Assembly: GCF_029873215.1 (NCBI RefSeq) | Contig: NZ_CP123620.1 | Coordinates: forward strand, 3,658,001-3,722,000 | Direction: 5' to 3' | From: Nocardioides sp. BP30 | GTDB taxonomy: Bacteria > Actinomycetota > Actinomycetes > Propionibacteriales > Nocardioidaceae | Length of the DNA: 64,000 nucleotides | Part shown: positions 1 through 8,124 of the stretch, in pieces | Numbering within the stretch: position 1 is the stretch's first letter | How the letters are laid out: the number at the start of each line of letters is the position of its first letter | The notes under the pieces: generated by a model | The model's database searches: none | What the model was told of the DNA's origin: nothing | The model's input: the letters and a program-made list of their open reading frames with translations, nothing else | Made by a program: the position numbers and the translations under genes

Positions 1-498
1 CCGGTCTACGCGGCGATGGAGTCGCTGGCCCGCGACCAGCGCGAGGACCCGATCGTCGCGGCGGTCCACGACCCGGCGCTGGATCGACTGGCGGCCCTCG
101 ACGCCGACCTGGACCACTGGGCACCGGGCGAGCCGCGGGAGACCGACTCCCCCGCGGCGCAGGCCTATCGCGCACGGGTGCAGGCCTCCGGCTCCTGGGG
201 CGGGCTGCTGGTCGCGCACCACTACACGCGCTACCTCGGTGATCTCTCCGGGGGACAGGCCATCGGCCGCATCCTCGACCGCTCCTTCGACCTCGACGGG
301 CGGGGCATCGCGTTCTACGACTTCCCCGCCATCCCCAAGCCCAAGCCGTACAAGGACGCCTACCGCGCGCGCCTGGACGCGCTGGCTCTCGCCGCGGAGG
401 AGGTCGACCGCGTCGTCGCCGAGGTGAAGGTCGCCTTCGCCCTCAACCAGGAGCTCTTCGCCGAGCTCGGCGAGGGGCTCGGGGCCTACCGGCGCTGA
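1..498 (+). CDS. Biliverdin-forming heme oxygenase, C-terminal part
   Basis: The 5' end lies outside the window; the frame is open from base 1. The visible 165 or so residues contain the heme oxygenase signature HHYTRYLGDLSGGQAIGR, which forms the distal helix over the heme (GDLSGGQ motif). Family members are about 210-220 aa, so roughly the last three quarters are present. The enzyme opens heme to biliverdin, CO and iron, and in actinobacteria serves iron recovery and heme turnover in the cytosol. The stop codon overlaps the end of the convergent SRPBCC gene by 13 bases. Family assignment is secure; the physiological role is inferred. Confidence 0.9.
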   Translation, partial: PVYAAMESLARDQREDPIVAAVHDPALDRLAALDADLDHWAPGEPRETDSPAAQAYRARVQASGSWGGLLVAHHYTRYLGDLSGGQAIGRILDRSFDLDGRGIAFYDFPAIPKPKPYKDAYRARLDALALAAEEVDRVVAEVKVAFALNQELFAELGEGLGAYRR

Positions 499-950
499 GC
501 CCCCGTGTCCGGCGATGGCGGCGCAGCCAGCCGGCGGTCGAGACCCGCGCGGCCACCCGCCATCATCCGGGCGTGGTTCCAGCGCAGGAACGGGCGGCCC
601 AACGTGGCGGCCGGCGCCAGCCAGCCGTGCACCGTCACGCTCTGCTCCCAGGTCAGCTCCGTGTTCTCGCCGTACGAGGTGAGCGTCCACCGCACGTAGC
701 CCTCGAGATGGCCGCCGATCCCCACCTCGATGGTGGGGAGCTCCCTGCTGATCGCGTGCAGTCGCAGCTCCAACGTGTAGGGCAGCACGGAGCGGCAGAG
801 CACCACCGCGTCGTCCTCGCCCAGCTTCGCCACCGCCACCACCTGCGGCCACCACTGCGGGTAGTGCTCCAGGTCGATCAGGACCTCGCGGACCCGGTCG
901 GGGGACGCCGGAACGGTCCAGCGCTCAGCGAAGTCGTAGGGCCTCGTCAT
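486..950 (-). CDS. SRPBCC/START-like (polyketide cyclase-type) protein
   Basis: The 154-residue protein opens with MTRPYDFAERWTVPAS, then a pattern typical of SRPBCC folds: PDRVREVLIDLEHYPQWWPQV near residues 20-40 and W-x-L-T plus E-L-T-W-EQSV strands later. Such proteins form a hydrophobic ligand pocket; the ligand is unknown. A longer reading to 1142 would run through the divergent mutase gene, so the ATG at 950 is used. Only 31 bases separate this start codon from the divergent one at 982. A CAGGAT hexamer six bases before the ATG could be a weak leaderless -10. The gene ends inside the heme oxygenase stop region, so the two converge. Confidence 0.75.
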   Translation of the reverse strand: MTRPYDFAERWTVPASPDRVREVLIDLEHYPQWWPQVVAVAKLGEDDAVVLCRSVLPYTLELRLHAISRELPTIEVGIGGHLEGYVRWTLTSYGENTELTWEQSVTVHGWLAPAATLGRPFLRWNHARMMAGGRAGLDRRLAAPPSPDTGAQRR

Positions 951-969
951 GTCACCATCCTGCCGCCGA

Positions 970-981
970 TAGCGTTCGACC
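970..981 (+). promoter_or_regulatory. Leaderless -10 element for the phosphosugar mutase
   Basis: TAGCGT at 970-975 is followed by six bases and the ATG at 982. With transcription starting about seven bases after the -10, the mRNA would begin at the start codon. No Shine-Dalgarno sequence is seen, and the 31-bp divergent gap leaves little room for a leader. Confidence 0.6.
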
Positions 982-2619
982 ATGACCACGTCGCTGCTGG
1001 AGGCCGCCCGCGCCTGGCTGGCCGAGGATCCCGATGCCGAGACCCGCGCCGAGCTCAGCGAGCTGATCGACGCCGCGGCGACCGACGGCGACGCCGCGGC
1101 CGACCTGGCCGACCGGTTCAGCGGCATGCTCCAGTTCGGCACCGCCGGGCTGCGCGGAGCCCTCGGCGCCGGCCCGAACCGGATGAACCGCGTGGTGGTG
1201 ATCCGGGCCGCCGCCGGCCTGGCCGCCTATCTGAAGGAGACCGGGGCCCGGGGCCCGGTCGTGATCGGGTACGACGCCCGTACGAACTCCGACGTCTTCG
1301 CCCGCGACACCGCCGAGGTGATGACCGGGGCAGGCCTCGAGGCGTTGCTCCTGCCGGGTCCGCTGCCCACGCCTGTGTTGGCCTTCGCGATCCGCGACCA
1401 GGGCGCGTCCGCCGGTGTGATGGTGACCGCCAGCCACAACCCGCCGCGGGACAACGGCTACAAGGTCTACCTCGGCGACGGATCCCAGATCGTGCCGCCG
1501 GCCGACGCGGAGATCGCCGCTCGCATCGACGCCGTGGGTGCGCTCGCCGACGTCCCCCGCGGTGCGGGCGGCCGGGTGCTGGGCGACGACCTGGTCGATC
1601 GCTACCTCACCCGCGTCGCCGCCCTGGTCGGCGCCGGCGGCCCCCGCGAGGTGAGCGTGGTGCACACCGCGCTGCACGGCGTCGGCTCGGACATCATGCT
1701 CCGCGCGCTGCGGCTGGCCGGCTTCCCGGAGGCGACCAGTGTCGCCGAGCAGGCCGAGCCCGACCCGGCGTTCCCGACGGTCGCCTTCCCCAACCCCGAG
1801 GAGCCCGGCGCGATGGACCTCGCCCTGGCCAGGGCTGCGGAGGTGGGTGCGGACCTGGTCGTGGCCAGCGACCCGGACGCCGACAGGTGCGCGGTCGCCG
1901 TACCCGCTCCGGACGGCTGGCGGATGCTGCGCGGCGACGAGGTCGGCGCGCTGCTCGCCGACCACCTGCTGCGCACCGGCGTGCACGGCGCCTACGCCTG
2001 TTCGATCGTCTCCTCCTCGCTGCTCGCCACGTTGGCCGCGGCATACGAGCAACCGTTCGTCGAGACGCTGACCGGATTCAAGTGGATCGGGCGCGTGGAC
2101 GGGCTCGCGTTCGGCTACGAGGAGGCGCTGGGCTACTGCGTCGACCCGGGCGTCGTACGGGACAAGGACGGCATCTCAGCCGGGATCCGGATCGTCGAGC
2201 TCGCGGCCCTGCTCAAGGCGGAGGGCCGTTCGCTGCTCGACCGGCTCGACGAGATCGCCGTACGGCACGGCCTGCACGCCACCGACCAGCTCTCCGTCCG
2301 GGTCACCGACCTGGCCGACATCGCGCGCGCGATGGAGCGGTTGCGCACCACTCCCCCCACCGCACTCGGCGGCGCACGGGTCACCTCGGCCGACGACCTG
2401 CGCGAGGGTACGGCGACGCTGCCCCCGACCGACGGCCTGCGCTATCGGCTGGACGACGGGGCGCGCGTCATCGTGCGTCCGAGCGGCACCGAGCCGAAGC
2501 TGAAGTGCTACCTGGAGGTGGTCGTGGACGCAGCCGCCGACCTGGGGGCGGCGCGGGCGGAGGCCGCCGGGCGGCTGGAGCGGCTCAAGACCGACGTCCG
2601 GGCGGCGCTGGGGCTCTGA
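982..2619 (+). CDS. Phosphosugar mutase (phosphomannomutase/phosphoglucomutase family)
   Basis: The 545-aa protein has the four landmarks of the alpha-D-phosphohexomutase superfamily: the phosphoserine loop TASHNPP (Ser151), the metal loop DPDADR, the sugar-binding YEEALGY, and the phosphate-binding RPSGTEPKLK near the C-terminus. The length suits the PgcA/PmmB type rather than short ManB. Enzymes of this type isomerise hexose or pentose phosphates between the 1 position and 5/6. It lies beside deoC and the nucleoside-salvage genes, as mycobacterial pmmB lies near deoA, add and cdd. A role as phosphopentomutase for ribose-1-P or deoxyribose-1-P is therefore plausible but not shown by sequence. 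Confidence 0.88.
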   Translation: MTTSLLEAARAWLAEDPDAETRAELSELIDAAATDGDAAADLADRFSGMLQFGTAGLRGALGAGPNRMNRVVVIRAAAGLAAYLKETGARGPVVIGYDARTNSDVFARDTAEVMTGAGLEALLLPGPLPTPVLAFAIRDQGASAGVMVTASHNPPRDNGYKVYLGDGSQIVPPADAEIAARIDAVGALADVPRGAGGRVLGDDLVDRYLTRVAALVGAGGPREVSVVHTALHGVGSDIMLRALRLAGFPEATSVAEQAEPDPAFPTVAFPNPEEPGAMDLALARAAEVGADLVVASDPDADRCAVAVPAPDGWRMLRGDEVGALLADHLLRTGVHGAYACSIVSSSLLATLAAAYEQPFVETLTGFKWIGRVDGLAFGYEEALGYCVDPGVVRDKDGISAGIRIVELAALLKAEGRSLLDRLDEIAVRHGLHATDQLSVRVTDLADIARAMERLRTTPPTALGGARVTSADDLREGTATLPPTDGLRYRLDDGARVIVRPSGTEPKLKCYLEVVVDAAADLGAARAEAAGRLERLKTDVRAALGL

Positions 2620-2635
2620 GACAGGCGCCGGGCCC

Positions 2636-2683
2636 GCTCATCCTTGGGCCGGCTCGTCCCTGGGCAGGCTCAGTCCTGGGCCG
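2636..2683. repeat. Three 16-bp tandem repeats across the end of the GGDEF-EAL gene
   Basis: GCTCATCCTTGGGCCG, GCTCGTCCCTGGGCAG and GCTCAGTCCTGGGCCG follow one another exactly at 2636, 2652 and 2668. The third covers the stop codon of the minus-strand GGDEF-EAL gene at 2670, so the last residues (APAQD) are encoded by the repeat. It sits between two convergent genes. Confidence 0.7.
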
Positions 2684-4445
2684 GTGCCGCTCGGGGCGCG
2701 ACCAGCACCGCCTCACCCGGGACGGCGGGTCGGCCGAAGTAGTACCCCTGGGCCTGGTGGTAGCCGAGGCGGTGCAGCACGTCGGCCTGGTAGGCGTTCT
2801 CGACGTGCTCGGCGATCAGCCGCACACCGAGGCTCTCCGCCATCGTCACCACGGCGCGCAGGATGGCCGGGTCGTGTCCTTCCCGGATCGTGCAGACCAG
2901 CGCACCGTCGATCTTGATCAGGTCGATCGGCAGCAGCTCGATACGGCGCAGCGAGGAGTACCCGGCGCCGAAGTCGTCGATCGCGACCTGGGCGCCGAGG
3001 GCTCGCAGGGCCTGCAGGTTGAGCGTGACCTGCGGGTCCTCGTCCTCGAAGACGCTCTCGGTCACCTCGAAGACGAGAAGCTCGCCGGGGACATCCCACC
3101 GCTCCAGGAGCCTGCTGACGTTGCGGGCGTACTCGGATCCGCGCAGCTCGTGCACCGACACGTTGACCCCGATCGACCGGGAACGACCCGCGACGGTGGT
3201 GGCGAGCCGGCAGCACTCCTCCAGCACCCACGCCCCGAGCGAGTGGATCGCACCCGTGCTCTCGGCCTGCGGGACGAAGTCGAGCGGCGCGATCTGCCCG
3301 CGGCCGGGCCGTTCCCAGCGGACCAGCGCCTCGTAGCTGACCACCTCGCCGCTCGGCAGCTCGACGATCGGCTGCAGCAGCACGCGCATCTCGCCGTTGG
3401 CGATCGCCGCCTCGAGCTCACTGGCGGCCCGGCCAGGATCGCCGTACACGACGGTTCGGTCGCGGCCCGACGCCTTCGCGTCGTAGAGCGCGACGTCGGC
3501 GCGGTTGAGCAGCATGGAACCCGAATCGCCGTGCTGCCAGGCGGCCACGCCGGCCGAGACGGTCGTCCCCTCCACCGGGGCCGCGCGCAGCTGGTCGGCG
3601 ATGTCCGCCGCGCGGCCGAGCGGGAGGTCGGGCAGGATCACCACGAACTGGTCCCCGCCGTACCGGCTCAGCACGGCGTCGTCGGCCAGCAGCGCGCTCC
3701 AGGCCGAGGCCCACTCGATGATGACCTTGTCGCCGTACCCGTGGCCACTGGCCGCGTTGAGCCGGCGGAAGTGGTCGAGGTCGAGGGCGACCAGTGCGCA
3801 CCGACCGCCGTCGCGCTCGAGGCGCAGCAACTGCTCCTCGAGCCGGCGCTCGAAGCCGCGCCGGTTGAGCAGGCCGGTCAGCGAGTCCTCGTCAGCGCCG
3901 TCGGCGACCCGCGCCAGCCAGACGATCATCCCGAACATCCCCAGTGCACTGCCCGCGCGCACGATCACGTCGCTGGGCGTGGTGCCGAGGTGGTGCATCG
4001 CCCACGAGCCGAGCACGATGGTGAGCAGCAGCACGATCACCGCCCGCCGCAGGGAGAGCAGCAGCGCGGCGGCGGCGAGCGGCAGCAGGAAGAAGGCGGT
4101 GAACGAGCCGGCGTTCAGCGTGCTGGGCGCCGTGCGCACCAGCGCCGCTATCGCGAGGACGACGGCGAGGAGCAGCGCACCGAAGGCCCAGTGCGGCGCC
4201 CGGCCGCCGAGCAGGTACCAGCCGCAGGCGACGACGACCGTCGCCACGCCGGCGACGAGGCGCCACACGTGGGCGGCATCGCTGCCGGGCACCAGGAGCG
4301 CGCAGGCCATCAGCAGGAGGCCGCCGAAGGTCAGGAAGAAGGCGCCGCTGATCCGCAGCGTGCCGCTGGTCGCCAGGGCCGGCGGCTCGCGCCACAGGCG
4401 CGCGACGTCGAAGGGCCACGCGTCGACCGTAGGCGACCTCGCCAT
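2670..4445 (-). CDS. Membrane GGDEF-EAL c-di-GMP protein
   Basis: The 591-aa protein has an N-terminal block of about six hydrophobic helices (residues 30-180), a GGDEF domain (about 185-340) and an EAL domain (about 345-580). The EAL half keeps YEALVRW (372-374 EAL), the NVSVHEL strand, EVTES and DDFGAGYSSL (490-493 DDFG), so phosphodiesterase activity is credible, although the usual AEGVE reads AEHVE. The cyclase signature reads GGDQF (263-267) instead of GG(D/E)EF, which may weaken cyclase activity. The ATG at 4445 is chosen because AGGAGGA lies seven bases upstream; the frame runs further but without support. It follows the PH-domain-like gene by 73 bases. It likely adjusts c-di-GMP in response to a membrane signal. 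Confidence 0.88.
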   Translation of the reverse strand: MARSPTVDAWPFDVARLWREPPALATSGTLRISGAFFLTFGGLLLMACALLVPGSDAAHVWRLVAGVATVVVACGWYLLGGRAPHWAFGALLLAVVLAIAALVRTAPSTLNAGSFTAFFLLPLAAAALLLSLRRAVIVLLLTIVLGSWAMHHLGTTPSDVIVRAGSALGMFGMIVWLARVADGADEDSLTGLLNRRGFERRLEEQLLRLERDGGRCALVALDLDHFRRLNAASGHGYGDKVIIEWASAWSALLADDAVLSRYGGDQFVVILPDLPLGRAADIADQLRAAPVEGTTVSAGVAAWQHGDSGSMLLNRADVALYDAKASGRDRTVVYGDPGRAASELEAAIANGEMRVLLQPIVELPSGEVVSYEALVRWERPGRGQIAPLDFVPQAESTGAIHSLGAWVLEECCRLATTVAGRSRSIGVNVSVHELRGSEYARNVSRLLERWDVPGELLVFEVTESVFEDEDPQVTLNLQALRALGAQVAIDDFGAGYSSLRRIELLPIDLIKIDGALVCTIREGHDPAILRAVVTMAESLGVRLIAEHVENAYQADVLHRLGYHQAQGYYFGRPAVPGEAVLVAPRAAPAQD

Positions 4446-4518
4446 CGCACTCTCCTCCTGTCGCTCCGGATCCTGCCGGTATCGACGGTCGATGTCGAGG
4501 AGAACGCGGCATCGCCGC

Positions 4519-5088
4519 TCAGATTGCGGCGAGAACCACAAGAAGGACGACGGCGGCCGCCATCGCGGCGATCTCGGGCCAGACCCAGGTACGCCGGATC
4601 GGTGGCGGCTGCGCGCCGCTCCTCCCCCCGTGGGCCTTGGCATCGGCGACGGCGACGCGCAGCGTGTCCTCGACCATGTCCACGTAGATCGCCTCCGCCT
4701 CGGGGCGCTCCTCCGCCATCCCGGGCAGGCGGCGGAGCGGGCGGCGGCGGCGCCTGCGCGACAGGGCGGGCGAGACGTAGCGCCGCCCCGCGACGGTGAC
4801 CTCGAAGAAGCGGACGATCCGCATCGCGTCGACGGCCGCCAGCGGGATCCGCAGGTCGGAGAACATCTGGCGGTAGATCAGGTCATCATGGGTGGCGCCG
4901 ATCGCCGGACGCAGCAGCGTGACGTGGGTGAGCACCGCCAGCACCGCGAGCGCGCCGAACAGGACCGGCGGCGCGCCGTCGATCACCCCGAAGACGGCAA
5001 TGGCCACCCACAGCACGAGCATCAGGACGCCCGTCAGGCGTCCGTTAGCCCTGAACCACCGCACCTGCTCCGCCGACTCCTCGCTCAT
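4519..5088 (-). CDS. PH-domain-like membrane protein
   Basis: The 189-aa protein has two close hydrophobic segments near residues 18-60, then a domain of the bacterial PH type (DDLIYRQMFSDLRIPLAAVD...FFEVTVAGRRYVSPALS), an unusually arginine-rich stretch (RRRRRRPLRR) near residue 110 and a final membrane helix at the C-terminus. Bacterial PH-domain proteins of this arrangement are common in actinobacteria and mostly of unknown function. Transcription probably starts two or three bases before the ATG, from a TAGGGT hexamer that overlaps the -10 of divergent deoC. It precedes the GGDEF-EAL gene on the same strand, so co-transcription is possible. Confidence 0.7.
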   Translation of the reverse strand: MSEESAEQVRWFRANGRLTGVLMLVLWVAIAVFGVIDGAPPVLFGALAVLAVLTHVTLLRPAIGATHDDLIYRQMFSDLRIPLAAVDAMRIVRFFEVTVAGRRYVSPALSRRRRRRPLRRLPGMAEERPEAEAIYVDMVEDTLRVAVADAKAHGGRSGAQPPPIRRTWVWPEIAAMAAAVVLLVVLAAI

Positions 5089-5097
5089 CGTGCCGTC

Positions 5098-5103
5098 ACC
5101 CTA
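5098..5103 (-). promoter_or_regulatory. -10 element for the PH-domain-like gene
   Basis: TAGGGT on the minus strand lies nine bases before the ATG at 5088, giving a leader of only two or three bases. It shares two bases with the divergent deoC -10 (5102-5107), so the two promoters cannot both be occupied at once. Confidence 0.5.
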
Positions 5104-5107
5104 GACT
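5102..5107 (+). promoter_or_regulatory. Leaderless -10 element for deoC
   Basis: TAGACT is followed by six bases and the GTG at 5114, so the mRNA would start on the start codon. No ribosome binding site is present. This supports the GTG as the deoC start. Confidence 0.6.
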
Positions 5108-5113
5108 GAGCCG

Positions 5114-5788
5114 GTGAGTGCTGCCGACATCGCCCGGATCATCGACCACACCCTGCTCAAGCCGGAGGCGACCCGCGCCGACGTGCAGGCCCTGATCGCC
5201 GAGGCAGCCGAGCTGGGCACCTACTCCGTCTGCGTCTCGCCCTCGATGCTGCCGATCGACGTGCCCGACGGGCTCAAGGTGGCGGTCGTGTGCGGCTTTC
5301 CCAGCGGCAAGCACACCTCCGCCGTCAAGGCCGCCGAGGCCGCCGAGTCGGTAGCGCGGGGCGCCGACGAGATCGACATGGTGATCGACATCGGCGCCGC
5401 TCGCGAGCACCGGTACGACGACGTGCAGTCCGACATCGCCGCTGTCCGGGCCGCGGTGCCGGCGCCCACCGTGCTCAAGGTGATCATCGAGTCGGCAGCA
5501 CTCGACGACGAGGAGATCGTCGGGGTGTGCCGGGCGGCGGTCGCCGCCGGCGCCGACTTCGTCAAGACCTCCACCGGCTTCCACCCGGCCGGCGGTGCGA
5601 CCGAGCACGCCGTGCGGCTGATGCGCGAGACCGTCGGCCCCGACCTGGGGGTCAAGGCCTCCGGCGGCGTCCGGACGCTCGCCCAGGCCGAGGCGATGGT
5701 CGCCGCCGGTGCCACCCGCCTGGGCGTCTCGGGCTCGCGCGCGCTGCTCGCGGGCTCCGACGGGACGGCCACCGCCGCCGGCTACTGA
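5114..5788 (+). CDS. deoC: Deoxyribose-phosphate aldolase
   Basis: The 224-aa protein is a complete class I aldolase that splits 2-deoxyribose-5-phosphate into glyceraldehyde-3-phosphate and acetaldehyde. Seen are the N-terminal [11 protein letters not shown], the Schiff-base lysine in FVKTSTGF (Lys151), the second lysine in GVKASGGVR (Lys181) and the acidic residue in EIDMV (Asp88). The GTG start is supported by a leaderless promoter six bases upstream. The gene takes the pentose product of thymidine phosphorylase (deoA, 8.6-10 kb) after isomerisation by a mutase such as the one at 982. The next gene begins 13 bases downstream and may be co-transcribed. Confidence 0.95.
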   Translation: MSAADIARIIDHTLLKPEATRADVQALIAEAAELGTYSVCVSPSMLPIDVPDGLKVAVVCGFPSGKHTSAVKAAEAAESVARGADEIDMVIDIGAAREHRYDDVQSDIAAVRAAVPAPTVLKVIIESAALDDEEIVGVCRAAVAAGADFVKTSTGFHPAGGATEHAVRLMRETVGPDLGVKASGGVRTLAQAEAMVAAGATRLGVSGSRALLAGSDGTATAAGY

Positions 5789-5801
5789 GCAGGCAGCAAG
5801 C

Positions 5802-6959
5802 TTGTCCGAGCAGTCAGCGATCCCCGTGACCCCCAGGGGTCCTGCCAGGGGTCCCGCCCGGGGTCCTGCCCGGGTCATCGTCGTGGCCGGGCCCTCGGGA
5901 TCGGGCAAGTCCAGGCTGGGGCGCCGCCTCGGTCTGCCGGTGCTGCGCCTCGACGACTTCTACAAGGACGGCAGCGACATCACCCTGCCGCGCATCCGGA
6001 CGGGCCCCAATGCCGGGTTGGTCGACTGGGACGACCCCGCATCCTGGCTGCACGACGACGCCATGCGCGCCATCGGTGAGCTGTGCTCCACCGGGGCCGC
6101 CGAGGTGCCGATCTACGAGATCGCGCACGACGGCCGGACCGGGCTGCAGACGCTCAGACTGGACGAGCACGACGCGTTCGTGGCCGAGGGGATCTTCGCG
6201 CAGGAGATCGTGACCGCGTGCCAGCAGGCCGGGCACCTGCTGGCGGCGTACTGCATCACGCAGCGGCCGGTGGTCACGTTCTGGCGCCGGCTCGTGCGTG
6301 ACCTGCGTGAGCGGCGCAAGCCGCCGTTGGTGCTGGTGCGACGCGGTCTCGCGCTGATGCGGGGCCAGCGCGACGTGGTCGCGGACGCGACGGCGAAGGG
6401 CTGCCGCGTGGCCACCCCCGAGCAGGCCTACCGAGAGCTGCGTGCCCGGCTGCGTCCGCGTACGGCGGTGCTTCCCGCCGGCCTGCGCCAGCCCGACGAC
6501 TACTCGTGCGGCGCCACCTCCGTCGTGGTGGCCCGGATGCTCCGCGATCCCGCCTGGGCGGCCGAGATCCGGCCGCGATTCGCAGCCGTCGTGCAACAGA
6601 CCCACCGCAGCTTCCACGGCTGGCCGCGCCGGCTCGGGACCGCCTTCTGGTCGGTGGCACACCAGCTGCACGAGATCGAGGGCGTGCGCTACACGCTCGG
6701 CATCGGCTACCTCTCGCCCGGACGAGCATTCGACCGGCTGCACGCCGCCGCGTCCCGCGGGCTCTTCTCCGGCCTCTACGTCGGCACCCGGACGCTGCCG
6801 CGGCACGTGACGCTGGTGGTCGGCACCGACGGGCCTGCGCTGCAGGTCTTCGACCCGGCCGACGGCGCCGTCCGGACGCTCACGCGCGAGCAGTTCGTGA
6901 CGCACCGGGTCGGGCTGGGCGGCTGGCCGCGGGTGTGGTCGATCGTCGTACCGCGCTGA
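5802..6959 (+). CDS. P-loop uridine-kinase-like protein fused to a C39-like peptidase domain
   Basis: About 385 aa. The first half is a P-loop kinase of the uridine kinase type: GPSGSGKS at residues 30-37, then LRLDDFYKDG (typical DDFY) and a VAEGIF strand. The second half (from about residue 230) reads RQPDDYSCGATS, the start of a C39/papain-like fold, with Cys236, His335 in RHVTLVVG and Asp351 in VFDPADG forming a credible triad. The start is uncertain: TTG at 5802 or GTG at 5826; the N-terminus holds three GPAR repeats. Its place just after deoC suggests a nucleoside-related role for the kinase half. I do not know the function of the fusion. Confidence 0.7.
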   Translation: MSEQSAIPVTPRGPARGPARGPARVIVVAGPSGSGKSRLGRRLGLPVLRLDDFYKDGSDITLPRIRTGPNAGLVDWDDPASWLHDDAMRAIGELCSTGAAEVPIYEIAHDGRTGLQTLRLDEHDAFVAEGIFAQEIVTACQQAGHLLAAYCITQRPVVTFWRRLVRDLRERRKPPLVLVRRGLALMRGQRDVVADATAKGCRVATPEQAYRELRARLRPRTAVLPAGLRQPDDYSCGATSVVVARMLRDPAWAAEIRPRFAAVVQQTHRSFHGWPRRLGTAFWSVAHQLHEIEGVRYTLGIGYLSPGRAFDRLHAAASRGLFSGLYVGTRTLPRHVTLVVGTDGPALQVFDPADGAVRTLTREQFVTHRVGLGGWPRVWSIVVPR

Positions 6960-6962
6960 GAG

Positions 6963-6995
6963 GCGCTCGCCTGCCGGAGTCCTCCGGTCGAGCGC
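6963..6995. terminator. Nested hairpin between convergent genes
   Basis: GCGCTCG (6963-6969) pairs with CGAGCGC (6989-6995), and inside it CCGGAG (6974-6979) pairs with CTCCGG (6982-6987). It lies between the stops of the kinase fusion gene (+) and adenosine deaminase (-), so it could end transcription from both sides. There is no T-run. Confidence 0.55.
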
Positions 6996-7019
6996 GAGCT
7001 GCTCCGGCTTCGGCGGGAA

Positions 7020-8099
7020 TCAGGCGCGGAGCTCGGCGTACCCCTCCTTGATCCGGTGGATGAGGTCGACCCGCTCGTCGTAGGGCAGGAACGCCGACTT
7101 CATCGCGTTCGTCGTCAGCCTCTCCAGCTGGACCAGGTCGTAGCCGAACGCCTCCACCAGGCCGGTCATCTCCGCACTCATCGACGTACGCGACATCAGC
7201 CGGTTGTCGGTGTTGACGGTGACGCGGAAGCCGAGCTCGGCCAGGAGGCCGATCGGATGCTCGGCGAGGGAGGGTGCGGCACCGGTCTGCACGTTCGAGC
7301 GCGGGCAGATCTCCAGCGGGATCCGCCGGTCGCGGACGTACGCCGCCAGCCGTCCCAGGGTCGCCGTGCCGTCGGGAGAGACCGTGATGTCCTCGGCGAT
7401 GCGCACCCCGTGGCCGAGCCGGTCGGCACCGCACGGGTGCACGGCCTCCCAGATCGACGGCAGCCCGAAGCCCTCACCCGCATGGATCGTGTAGCGCATG
7501 TTCTCGGCGGCCAGCAGCTCGAAGGCGGCCAGGAACCGGGTGGGCGGGAAGCCTGCCTCCGGCCCGGCGATGTCGAACCCGGCCACCCCGCGGTCGCGCC
7601 ACTCGATCGCCAGCCGGGCGATCTCCGAGGCCCGTGCGGCCTGTCGCATCGCCGTCAGGAGCTGCTGCACGCGGATGCCGGGCCGGGAGGCCATCCCCTC
7701 GTCGAAACCGCGCTGCACCGCCGCCACGACCTCCGTCAGCTCCAGGCCGCCGTCCAGGTGCAGCTCGGGTGCGTAGCGGATCTCGGCGTACACGACCCCG
7801 TCGTCGGCCAGGTCCTCGACCGCCTCGCGGGCGACCCGGGTGATCGCGTCGGCGTCCTGCATCACCGCGACGGTGTGGCTGAACGTCTCCAGGTATCGCT
7901 CCAGGCTCCCCGAGTCAGCGCTCTCGGCGAACCAGTCCGCCAGCGTCTCTGCGGTGGTGGCGGGAAGGGCGTGACCGACCCCGGCGGCGAGCTCGAGCAC
8001 CGTGCCCGCGCGCAGGCCACCGTCGAGGTGGTCGTGCAGGAGCACTTTCGGTGCGTGGACGATCTGGTCGGGGGTCGGCAGCTGCTGGTTGGATCGCAC
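7020..8099 (-). CDS. add: Adenosine deaminase
   Basis: The 359-aa protein (from GTG at 8099) converts adenosine and deoxyadenosine to inosine forms. Zinc and catalytic motifs are visible: [11 protein letters not shown] (His22, His24) at the N-terminus, HAGEGFG near residue 205, LGHGVRI, and NTDNR with the catalytic aspartate pair region. The length is normal for the bacterial Add family. The frame is open to 8141, but an ATG there would overlap the divergent MaoC-like gene, so the GTG is preferred; this start is not certain. The gene belongs functionally with cdd and deoA. It converges with the kinase fusion gene. Confidence 0.93.
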   Translation of the reverse strand: MRSNQQLPTPDQIVHAPKVLLHDHLDGGLRAGTVLELAAGVGHALPATTAETLADWFAESADSGSLERYLETFSHTVAVMQDADAITRVAREAVEDLADDGVVYAEIRYAPELHLDGGLELTEVVAAVQRGFDEGMASRPGIRVQQLLTAMRQAARASEIARLAIEWRDRGVAGFDIAGPEAGFPPTRFLAAFELLAAENMRYTIHAGEGFGLPSIWEAVHPCGADRLGHGVRIAEDITVSPDGTATLGRLAAYVRDRRIPLEICPRSNVQTGAAPSLAEHPIGLLAELGFRVTVNTDNRLMSRTSMSAEMTGLVEAFGYDLVQLERLTTNAMKSAFLPYDERVDLIHRIKEGYAELRA

Positions 8100-8124
8100 A
8101 GAACCATCCAAGCAGGAGGAACCG

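Noticed and set aside
573..4799. Very long open frame on the plus strand (about 1400 codons)
   Set aside because: It is opposite to the SRPBCC and GGDEF-EAL genes and overlaps the phosphosugar mutase in another frame. Its protein is Arg/Pro/Gly-rich with no domain, as expected from GC-rich shadow reading.
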